From: Paraspadella gotoi
Lineage: Eukaryota; Chaetognatha
Assembly: GCA_051294375.1 (NCBI GenBank)
Contig: CM119265.1
Span: 24,549,605-24,613,604 of the forward strand
Reading direction: 5' to 3'
Length of the DNA: 64,000 bases
Shown: piece by piece, positions 53,869 through 64,000 of the stretch
Numbering within the stretch: position 1 is the stretch's first letter
Layout of the letters: each line of letters starts with the position of its first letter
The notes under the pieces: generated by a model
The model's database searches: none
What the model was told of the DNA's origin: nothing
What the model saw: the letters and a program-made list of their open reading frames with translations, nothing else
Translations under genes and position numbers: made by a program

Positions 53869-54093
53869 GATGGATTCGCTCTATTTCTTTTCTTTTATTT
53901 TCATACATAAAAGACCAGCGATTAACGGCCGCCCCGCGGGGGAAATTTCACCGGATGGCCGAGCCATTTTTCTCTTTTTGGTAAACTTCCTCGGGAGGAG
54001 ACTTTAACGTGGCGCCATCCGCTAGGCTATAATTTAGCTATCGCCAGCTAGTGAGTCGGACTATCCAATATCACGGGCGGGGATATAGAGGGC

Positions 54094-54130
<37 letters not shown>

Positions 54131-55731
54131 CGTCAAATAGCGACGGGAAAAAAATAAATCGTGGCGCGGAAAAAAAAAAGGTTATGTACGAGTTATGCCG
54201 TTTGGCTAATGACATAATCGACTTTAGTCTGAACGGAAATGTTTCTCACTTGTTTTGTTTATGTCTTGTTTTGTTTATGTCTCGTTTTGTCCTTTGGTTG
54301 TGTTTTCTCTGGTGTTTGCGCACTTGGGTTAGAGCCCTCTGTCGGTGATTTTAAGGAAGATGTGACGATTAGGATGATGACGATTATTTCAGTTTCTCCG
54401 TCATCATCATTCGTCATTATTAAAATTATCATCATCATCATCATCATCATCATTTCATCATCATCATAATCATCATCAACATTATCATCAACATTATCTC
54501 ATCATTATTCATCAATGATAGAAACGCAGTGACAGTGACGAACTTTGTCACTCCTGTCGTCACCACTCCTCCCCTTTCCCAATTACCACCTTTGCCAAAC
54601 TGCCATATATCCCCACACGAATGCCATCTCTACCAACGCCACACCTCCCCCCCTCTTCCACGATGCCGTCCGTTCGCTTTTCCCGATAATCTGCCTAATT
54701 TTTCATTGCGTGATGGCGCGGCCTCTGCCGTGATGCCCCCTCTGCCAGATCGAGGCCAAAGGCGATAACGAAGATGACGAAGAGAGACGACGAGAAGACG
54801 ATGATGAAGACGATGCTTTAGAATGAGGGCGATGATGACATGAAACGATGATGATGATGAGATGATGATGATGATGATGATGAGATGATCGATGATGAAG
54901 AGATGAAGACGACGATGACGATGAAATTCTCAAAGGAGATGCATAATGACGTCAAGAGTATGACGATGATGACGATGACGACGATGTTGAGAAGATGATG
55001 ATGACGATGTTGAAGAAGATGATGATGGACGATGTTGAAGAAGATGATATGACGATGACGATGACGATGAAGTGAGATTCTCATAAGGATGAAGACGACG
55101 ACGACGACGAGGACGGCAGATGGCGTTGTCTCTTGAATTTACATTTTACAATGAGAAACGTCTCATCTGACAACGACGACAACGACAACGACGCCACCCA
55201 TTATTCCCCGCGGTCGCCTTTCCTCTCCAACCAACTTTGTTTTTGTCCTGGAAAACCAGGATTCCACTCTCATCACGCCGTCACGGCTTCCACTCGTTAT
55301 CATTAAAATCGGGCGAGAAAACCACGAGCTTCAAACACAAACTCGAGGCTTCACTTCTTCCTCTCATCCTCATTAGGACAAAAAGCATGCAATTTTATTT
55401 ATTTATTTAAGTTATTTAAATTTTCCCCATCTTTTTCTTTATCTTTATGAATCTTGACCTTTGCTTTGTTTTCATTTTCTTGTCTTACCTAAACCTTTCT
55501 TTCCCCATTTGCATTTTTAACCTTTTTCTAAATCCTTTAGATTAAAAGTCTGACTTCTCTTTTTCCTCCTTTCTTCTCTAATTTGACTTAATTTGATCAA
55601 ATCGTGATCCCTCTTCATCGTCACCTTTCTTCCTCCTCTAATCTCATTCATATCTAACTTACCTTTTCCCGATAGCGTTGATCTTACCAAAATTCCCGAC
55701 CATTTTCATTTGTCCTTATCTCTTTCACGCT
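53629..55731. repeat. ~2.1 kb duplicated segment, copy 1 (cleaner)
   Basis: Starts aaactttctaaactgttc and ends tctttcacgct just before a 25-N gap. Contains a TC array (53800-53860), a GC-rich patch (53.92-54.2 kb), a GA array, CAT runs near 54.43-54.5 kb and GAT/GAC runs at 54.78-55.1 kb. No supported gene. Confidence 0.9.
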
Positions 55732-55756
55732 NNNNNNNNNNNNNNNNNNNNNNNNN

Positions 55757-55925
55757 AAACTTCCAACTGTTCAACACTTTTTCAAAAGAAAAAAAATTTT
55801 CACGCGAACTGAATTTAAACTCGGAAATGTGGACTGTGTGGAAATAACCAGATTATGTTTTTCTTTTGTTTTGCTCCATCTCATTTTCTTTTTTTTTAAG
55901 GCATTATGTTATTATCTAGTAGTAC

Positions 55926-55956
<31 letters not shown>

Positions 55957-56373
55957 NNNNNNNNNNNNNNNNNNNNNNNNNCAAGAAAAGAAAATAAGAG
56001 CGAATCATCGCGAGAGAGGAGAGAGAGAGAGGGAGAGAGAGAGATAGGAGAGAGAGGAAGAGAGGGAGAGAAGAGAGAGAGAGAGAGAGAAGTACTACTA
56101 GATAATAACATAATGCCTTAAAAAAAAAGAAAATGAGATGGAGCATCTCTACTCTTTTTTTTTCTTTTCTTTTTATTTTCATACATAAAAGACCAGCGAA
56201 TTAACGGCCGCCCGGCGGGGGAAATTTCCACCGGATGGCCGAGCCATTTTCTCTTTTTGGTAAACTTCCTCGGGAGGAGACTCTTAACGGTGGCGCCATC
56301 CGCTAGGCTATAATTTAGCTATCGCCAGCTAGTGAGTCGGACTATCCAATATCACGGGCGGGGATATAGAGGG

Positions 56374-56415
<42 letters not shown>

Positions 56416-56713
56416 CGTCAAATAGCGACGGGAAAAAAATAAATCGTGGCGCGGAAAAAAAAAAGGTTATGTACGAGTTATGCCGTTTGGCTAATGACAT
56501 AATCGACTTTAGTCTGAACGGAAATGTTTTCTCACTTGTTTTGTTTATGTCTTGTTTTGTTTATGTCTCGTTTTGTCCTTTGGTTTGTGTTTCCTCGGTG
56601 TTTGCGCACTTGGGTTGAAGCCCTCTGTCGGTGGTTTTAAGGCAAATGTGACGATTATGATTTTGACGATTATTTCAGTTTCTCCGTCATCATCATTCGT
56701 CATTATTAAAATG

Positions 56714-56747
<34 letters not shown>

Positions 56748-57129
56748 ACATTATCATCATCATTATCATCATTATTTATCAATGATAGAAACGCAGTGAC
56801 AGTGACTGAACTTTGTCACTCCTGTCGTCACCATCTCCTCCCCTTTCCCAATTACCACCTTTGCCATACTTGCCATATATCCCCACACGAATGCCATCTC
56901 TACCAACGCCACACCTCCCCCCCCTCTTCCACGATGCCGTCCGTTCGCTTTTCCCGATAATCTGCCTAATTTTTCATTGCGTTGATGGCGGCGGCCTCTG
57001 CCGTGATGCCCCCTCTGCCAGATCGAGGCAAAGGCGATAACGAAGATGACGAAGACGAGACCGGCAACGAAGAAGAAACGATGATGAAGACGATGCTTAT
57101 AGAATGAGGGCGATGATGACCATGAAGAC

Positions 57130-57167
<38 letters not shown>

Positions 57168-58020
57168 GATGATCGATGATGATAGATGATGAAGACGACG
57201 ATGACGATGACAATTCTCAAAAAGGATGATGCAATAATGACGTCAAGAGTATGACGATGATGACGATGACGACGATGTTGAGAAGATGATGATGACGATG
57301 GGAAGAAGATGATGATGGACGATGTTGAAGAAGATGATATGACGATGACGATGACGATGAAGTGAGATTCTCATAAGGATGAAGACGACGACGACGACGA
57401 GGACGCAGATGGCGTTGTCTCTTGAATTTACATTTTACAATGAGAAACGTCTCATCTGACAACGAACACGACAACGACGCCCCCATTATTCCCCGCGGTC
57501 GCCTTTCCTCTCCAACCAACTTTGTTTTTGTCCTGGAAAAACCAGGGATTCCACTCTCATCACGCCGTCACGGCTTCCACTCGTTTATCATTAAAACTCG
57601 GGCGAGAGAAACCACGAGCCTCAAACACAAACTCGAGGCTTCACTTCTTCCTCTCATCCTCATTAGGAACAAAAGCATGCAATTTAATTTATTTATTAAG
57701 TTTATTTAAATTTTCCCCCTTTTTCTTTATCTTTATGAAATCTTGACCTTTCTTTGTTTTCCATTTTCTTGTCTACCTAACCTTTTCTTCCCCATTTGCA
57801 TTCTATCTACCTTTTCTAAATCCTTTAAGATTTAAAAGTCTGACTTCTCTTTTTCCCTTCTTCTCTATATTTTGACTAAATTTGATCAAATCGTGATCCC
57901 TCTTCATCGTCACCTTTCTTCCTCCTCTAATCTCATTCAATATCTAACTTACCTTTTCCCGATGCGTTGATCTTACCAAAATCCCGACCATTTTCATTTG
58001 TCCTTCATCTCTTTCACGCT
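55757..58020. repeat. ~2.1 kb duplicated segment, copy 2 (noisy)
   Basis: Direct repeat of 53.63-55.73 kb with many single-base indels, bounded on both sides by 25-N gaps (55732-55756 and 58021-58045). An inverted stretch is embedded near its left end. Confidence 0.9.
55877..56145. other. Fold-back inverted duplication around a 25-N gap
   Basis: The sequence ggcattatgttattatctag before the TC array at 55.93 kb reappears as its reverse complement (ctagataataacataatgcc) at about 56097-56119 after a GA array. The 25-N gap 55957-55981 and a reversed piece containing gcgaatcatcgcgag lie between. Confidence 0.85.
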
Positions 58021-58045
58021 NNNNNNNNNNNNNNNNNNNNNNNNN

Positions 58046-58904
58046 ATGATGAAGACGACGATGACGATGACAATTCTCAAAAAGGATGATGGCAATAATG
58101 ACGTCAAGAGTCATGACGATGATGACGATGACGACGATGTNNNNNNNNNNNNNNNNNNNNNNNNNNNNNNNNNNNNNNNNNNNNNNNNNNNNNNNNNNNN
58201 NNNNNNNNNNNNNNNNNNNNNNNNNNNNNNNNNNNNNNNNNNNNNNNNNNNNNNNNNNNNNNNNNNNNNNNNNNNNNNNNNNNNNNNNNNNNNNNNNNNN
58301 NNNNNNNNNNNNNNNNNNNNNNNNNNNNNNNNNNNNNNNNNNNNNNNNNNNNNNNNNNNNNNNNNNNNNNNNNNNNNNNNNNNNNNNNNNNNNNNNNNNN
58401 NNNNNNNNNNNNNNNNNNNNNNNNNNNNNNNNNNNNNNNNNNNNNNNNNNNNNNNNNNNNNNNNNNNNNNNNNNNNNNNNNNNNNNNNNNNNNNNNNNNN
58501 NNNNNNNNNNNNNNNNNNNNNNNNNNNNNNNNNNNNNNNNNNNNNNNNNNNNNNNNNNNNNNNNNNNNNNNNNNNNNNNNNNNNNNNNNNNNNNNNNNNN
58601 NNNNNNNNNNNNNNNNNNNNNNNNNNNNNNNNNNNNNNNNNNNNNNNNNNNNNNNNNNNNNNNNNNNNNNNNNNNNNNNNNNNNNNNNNNNNNNNNTTTA
58701 AGATTTAAAAGTCTGACTTCTCTTTTTTCCCCTTTCTTCTCTATATTTTGACTAAATTTGATCAAATCGTGATCCCTCTTCATCGTCACCTTTCTTCCTC
58801 CTCTAATCTCATTCAATATCTAACTTACCTTTTCCCGATGCGTTGATTCTTACCAAAATCCCGACCATTTTCATTTGTCCTTAATCTCTTTCACGCTTAG
58901 ATAA
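58046..58904. repeat. ~2.1 kb duplicated segment, partial copy 3 with 556-N gap
   Basis: 58046-58140 repeats 57.19-57.28 kb and 58697-58900 repeats 57.83-58.02 kb; a 556-base gap (58141-58696) lies between. After the shared end tctttcacgct the sequence continues into unique DNA. Confidence 0.85.
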
Positions 58905-59066
58905 CTTACTTTTCACCAAATCACCGAGTGTCTTTGCATATGTTTCCAACCGCGAGGCCTTTTTTTCTTCTTCTCTCCCACCTTATGGCCCCACAATTCC
59001 TACTATCTGCCCTACGAAACCATTAAGTCGCCCGAGTGCTGCCGGAGGAACCATTTCTCAGTAATC

Positions 59067-62000
59067 CTGAGTAAACTTACCAGACCAGCATGAAAAAGTT
59101 GAGAGTATTTCAGGATTTCCGTACGGAATGATCCAGACGTAAAAAAAAAATGACAAAACACAAAACAGGAAAACAAAATGAAGACAAAAAAGAGTGAGAG
59201 GAATTAAAAAAAAGGAGAAAAAAAGAAGAAAATATTGAGAGAATAATGCCGATTATTGCAAGTAAGAGAGTGTAGACTGCTTTTCCTTCAAAATCGAAGA
59301 CACACAAAATAAGGTAGAAGAGTTCTCTCTCTTACTCTCACGATTTGTGAAGCCCTAGTCTCTGTGAAAACGAAAGTTGAAAAAAAAGAAAGAAGAAAAA
59401 AGTGAAAACAAACAGTCGAGGACTGAAGAAGATAAAAGACTCGATCACTGTGCCTAGGATTTTCAGACGAGAAGATCACTGTGACACCGTCGAGAAAAAA
59501 AAGAAAAAACCGGTGAAGTGATAAGGACCGTTGGAGAGGAAAAGGAAAAAAAAACGGTCGAACGATGTGAAAATTTGAATACCGTCATTCAAAAACAATA
59601 GAAGGGGATAAAGAAAGAATTTCCCCTTAAAAAAATCCCAATACCAAAAAAAAATTATGAGAAGTTGATTATTGCATCATCGAACATTTGATTTCACGAA
59701 ATTGAAGAAAAAAAACAAGAAAAAGAACAACTTATTATGACAAGGTGACAAGGTGACAAGTGACACCCCTTTTTTGCTAACTGGAAGACCTGGGGTTTGT
59801 TCGGGTTCTAGTTCACAGAACCCTAAATTGCATCACATAATCGTGATCGGCATCGCGAGTTTGGTTTTGGTCTTGATGCGCTCAGAAACACAGAGTTCTC
59901 ATTAAATTGGTGCAGACCTGGAAACCACCAGTTTTTTTGGGTAATGAAATTTTCGTTGTTTCGTTTTTTTTTATTATTATGTATTTCATTATTATTTATT
60001 ATTATTTTTAACTTTTCTAAAATAAGAAAACAAATATTTCGTCTTCTTTTTCTTTAACATTAAAAAAAAAAAACTATAAATTGAAAAGGAGACGTTAATT
60101 AGAAATTAATAATAATTGTAATTTTAAACAAAAAAAAAATCTCCGACTTAGACCTCACAGCTTTTGCAGGAACTCGGCTTGCCCGCTTTCGACTGCTGCT
60201 GTTATTATCAGGTCTCGCGCCACACTGTATGCCAACTCAAAACTTTGTATGCAACTCAAAACAGATAATCTATTCATCGCGTTCATTACGAAATTCTCAT
60301 TGACTATGGCAAAACAATAAAAAGTTTTTAAAAAAAACTCAAAATTTTTAAGCGAAAAAAAAATTTTTACGTCAAAATGTCAAAAAAAATTGAAACTTTC
60401 TTTTACGAAAATAATTAGTTATTTATGATTTGCAAGAATTCGATCGGCCGACACTTTAACGATTTTAAAAACCAAGCACATTATTATTATTATCATTATG
60501 GTTATCATTATTTTTTTCGCTTTTTTTACTTTTAGTTCCATCGTTTATCGTTAAATGGAAGAGAAGAATGGTCGCTCGTATTTAAAAGAAAACGAACGTC
60601 CTTTTGTTTCGATTTTGTAAACAAAACAAAAGGGAAAAGAATATTGTTTTTTTTTCACCGTCTTTCTCCGCCGAGAGACGGCAGACCAAAAATAATTAGT
60701 CTTCCAAATTTTGTTTTCCATTTTTAATTCTCTGCGTTCGTCGAAAGAAAATGGATTCGAAATTGAGAATTAAAATATTGAAATTATATTATTAAATCGA
60801 CGAGCGATTTAGAAACATCCGGCGGTTCGCACCCGTCTCGGCGCCGTTTCAAAACAAAAAAAAATAAAGAGGATTTATTAATTTATTTTCTCGTTTCTCC
60901 GGTGTCAACAAGAGAGTCAGTGCTGAATACCGTGTCGGATTAAATCCGGTTTTCTCACCGATCCGGCCGGAAAATCCAGTTTTCTCGCCAACTTAGCGAA
61001 GATTGGGTTTTCTCGCCGATCCGCGCCGGAAAATCGAGTTTTCTCGCCGTTGAACGCCGATATGTATTGAAAAATGAAAGTTCCGGTTTTCTCAATGAAG
61101 CTACATAATCTTTTTCCGTTTTCCAATTAAAAATCAGAATCCAATTTTCTCGAGATGGACTGTGACCTTAACTTTTTCTTCGTTTGCTGACAAAACATTT
61201 TTTTAATGAAAAGAAATAATTTATAACTGATACCAACTGTGCAACAATCTTAAATTCTGGAAGGTTCGGTTTGAGAAATGCCCGGAGAAAAATCAAGGAA
61301 AACTTTTGCCTCTTTCTGGCTTTTGCGGCTTTTTCGCCTCTCGTCCCCCTTTTAAGGGGACTCTATCGCCAATAAAAAACAAAAAACGAAACAAACAAAA
61401 GCAGCCTCCGCTGAGAACTATTGCCAAAAGAAAGCAATTTCTATCGCTAAAATATTCTTTATCGCAGAAAAGGGAATTCTAAAAACTATCTCTTTTTTCC
61501 TTATATCTTTTAGCCTGTGACTTTTTGCTAGCTTGTTTCGATAATGGTATCCAATATTTTTAAATGAGGGGAACATTGGGTTGAAATTCTAGGAGAAACG
61601 CTTTTTTTTTTTTCCGGAAAGGAAAACGAAACAAAACCGACGAAAAACAACCAAAACAATTCCACGATCAAAGGCGATAAGTTGCCCGCCATCCAAAGCC
61701 GAAGAACAGAGTACGAGAAATTCCTCTCATTTTCTATAGACTTTTTTTGAAAAATAAAAACAAATGCATTTTTCCTGAGCTTATTAAACGATAAAAACAA
61801 AAGCCCCTTTTTTTTTTTCTAGCTTTTTAACAATTTTTAAAAGAACCGAGGTTTCGCGATCGGTTTTAGCCTCTGGATGATTGTCCCGTAGTCTCTTCTC
61901 CACGCTCTCTTCACGCCGCAATGAACTTCCATTTTCAGTTGACTTTCTCAATTCTTTGGTTTTAAAGTTTTGGTTTTCACGATTTTCGTTTGTTTAACGA

Positions 62001-62286
62001 TCGATATATACCAACAAACTAAACGCAAGAAATATATATTTACTAGCATTTAATGGGCGTGCATGATCGTTTAGCAATTTTACCTGTTTTTTTTTCTTTC
62101 TTTTTTTAAAATTACGCCATATTGCTCACCCCATTGTCATTAATAAGGGTTAGTAGTAATCTATCAGAAATTACAACTTGTCAGAATACGAAGCGTTTGA
62201 ATTTATTTTTCAGGCAAAGAGTTAGGGTTTTGAACCTTCTAAAGCTAGTATTGTTGTTGAGAAGGCTTTATAGCCAATTCCCGACT

Positions 62287-62363
<77 letters not shown>

Positions 62364-63115
62364 AGAGGAGAGAGAATAGAGAGAGAGAGAGGCGGAGTTT
62401 TGTTGCAATATTCCACTTGGACCAAACTCAGAAGCAATTCTGTATTAGTATAAATACGGTTCATCGGTAAGATTAACAATAATCGACGAGAGAGATTTTT
62501 TCTTACATTTTTTTTTTTTAAAGAATTGTTAAAATTTAGAATTTTAGTACTATGAGTTAATTTTTTTTAAAAATAATAATCTCAGTAATTATGTAAACGT
62601 TACGGATTAAACTCGTCGGGTTGGAGCAGCACCAGTCTTCCGAGTTCAACGGAGAAACTCAATTCAAACCAAATGCACATCGTTTTTGGAATCTTTTTAG
62701 TTTGAGAAGCCTAACACATACATGATTATTATCAATATTTTTTTATGCCTTATTGTAAAGAAATGATGAACTTATTTTTAAACTTTGCCTAAATCTCTAA
62801 AACTCAACGAAGCTGAAAGGATTAATACAAAAGAAAAAGAGAAAAAAAATATGAATATATAGGAATAAAAAGCTTGAAATCATTTTCCTTTTTGATTCGA
62901 ACTCCAAATTTTAATTAATGAGAGCTTCCAGTCAAACGTCTCAACTGAAGGTTAACTTTGCAATGCCTGCGAAATAAGCTAAGAATAAATCCAAAAACAA
63001 TTTGACTCGCTTCAGCATAGGCACTACCATCTATTACTAAATTGAAATCAAGTTGGCAGACAAAGACGCAATAATGAGAGAGAGAGGAGAGAGAGAGAGA
63101 GAGAAGGAGAGAGAG

Positions 63116-63168
<53 letters not shown>

Positions 63169-64000
63169 TAACGTTCCTCTCATTCCAAACCATTTCCATG
63201 CAAATCTTCACAAGTGAAGCGAACTTAAGGGATATTCCTTCTCTTTTTGTGTTTCGTTTCATTTCTTTTCTTTTTCAGTTTTTTTTTCTTTTTTCTTTTT
63301 TTCTTTTTTTATTTTTATTCCGACAAAAGAAAAGTTGCGAAATAAGGAAAAAGAAATAAAAGAAAGAAAAAAAAAATAAAGAGATGAAGCTAATCATTGC
63401 TTTACATACCTCCAGGTAATAAAGAAAGATGAAAGAATTGAAAGAAGAAAGAAAGAAAGAAAGAAAGAAAGGAAAAGGAAAGAAAGAAAGAAAGAAAGAA
63501 AGAAAGAAGTTAAAGAGACAGAAAATCTGGAAAGTCTTAGGCCTGTCTAACAGGTAGAAATAAGAAAAAAAAATTGTTAAAAAATGAAAAGAAAAGTCAC
63601 TTTTTTGAAGTAAACGTCAGCCTAGTAAGTATATTAACCACAATATTTGTAAGTAATTCAATACAAGTAATATAACTAGTACAAAGTTAATGAAAGAATG
63701 GATAACTTTATTTGGTTGTTCACAATTTCCAATTCAGTCCTAGTATTTGATGCCCGTGCTGAGTAAAATATAGTATAGTAAAAACTGAAAGAATGGTCCT
63801 TTTAAACAAGTGAAACATTCTTTGAAATATTTATACAACTTTATTGATAAGGGAGTTAATTTATCAAACAGATTGTGAGAGAGTCTTGATTGAAAGCCAA
63901 TTTTCATAAAGTTTTAACTAAAAAAAAAGTTAAAAGTGGTGCTGGTAAAGAACCGGCGTTTATTACGACCCTTAACAACCGGAAAACGAAAAATTTCCTT
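59067..64000. repeat. ~5 kb duplicated segment, noisy copy
   Basis: Direct repeat of 46405-51385 running off the window end. Differences are almost all single-base insertions or deletions, frequent in homopolymers and GA arrays, with very few substitutions. Confidence 0.9.

Noticed and set aside
53950-54080. tRNA-like A-box (tggccgag) in the GC-rich patch
   Set aside because: No B-box (GGTTCGAnnCC) or cloverleaf pairing follows at the right distance.

Overview
The window is nuclear DNA from an intron-rich animal, most likely an invertebrate. The evidence is multi-exon genes with GT-AG introns, an ADAM10/Kuzbanian metalloprotease, a claudin-like tetraspan gene, an EGF plus C-type-lectin receptor, a jockey-type retroelement relic, and very dense AG/CT microsatellites. 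It cannot be placed more precisely by reading alone. There are scaffold gaps (10, 14, 25, 439, 507 and 556 N) and several stretches of noisy, indel-rich sequence duplicating cleaner sequence nearby. Runs of exactly 25 N next to such copies look like long-read gap filling, so part of the structure is probably assembly artefact.

Layout: 0.1-0.4 kb, possible terminal exon (+). 0.7-4.1 kb, unnamed four-exon gene (-) with an 18-nt microexon, starting near a CpG-rich segment (4.0-4.9 kb). 5.4-5.65 kb, a 233-bp inverted-repeat insertion flanked by a 12-bp direct repeat, each arm carrying a hammerhead-ribozyme-like motif. 7.26-8.72 kb, intronless type II membrane lectin (-). 9.8-15 kb, decayed jockey-like LINE (-). 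15-19 kb, repeats and two large gaps. 19.1-21.1 kb, complete four-exon SAM-dependent methyltransferase (+). 22.6-25.2 kb, Gln/His-rich gene (-). 26.55 kb, a third hammerhead-like motif. 27.6-37.4 kb, ADAM10 gene (-), whose catalytic exons (30.2-31.3 kb) lie inverted on the + strand. 38.1 kb, possible small terminal exon. 42.05-45.85 kb, complete seven-exon claudin-like gene (+). 46.4-64 kb, no convincing gene: a ~5 kb segment present twice (46.4-51.4 and 59.1-64.0) and a ~2.1 kb segment present two to three times (53.6-58.9), one junction folding back on itself.

The genes do not form a pathway. Three of the five better-supported ones act at the cell surface (lectin, ADAM10, claudin-like). The observations most worth following are the hammerhead-like motifs with their target-site duplication, the inverted ADAM10 catalytic block, the large low-complexity insert in the ADAM10 prodomain, and CT microsatellites that sit directly as polypyrimidine tracts at splice acceptors.
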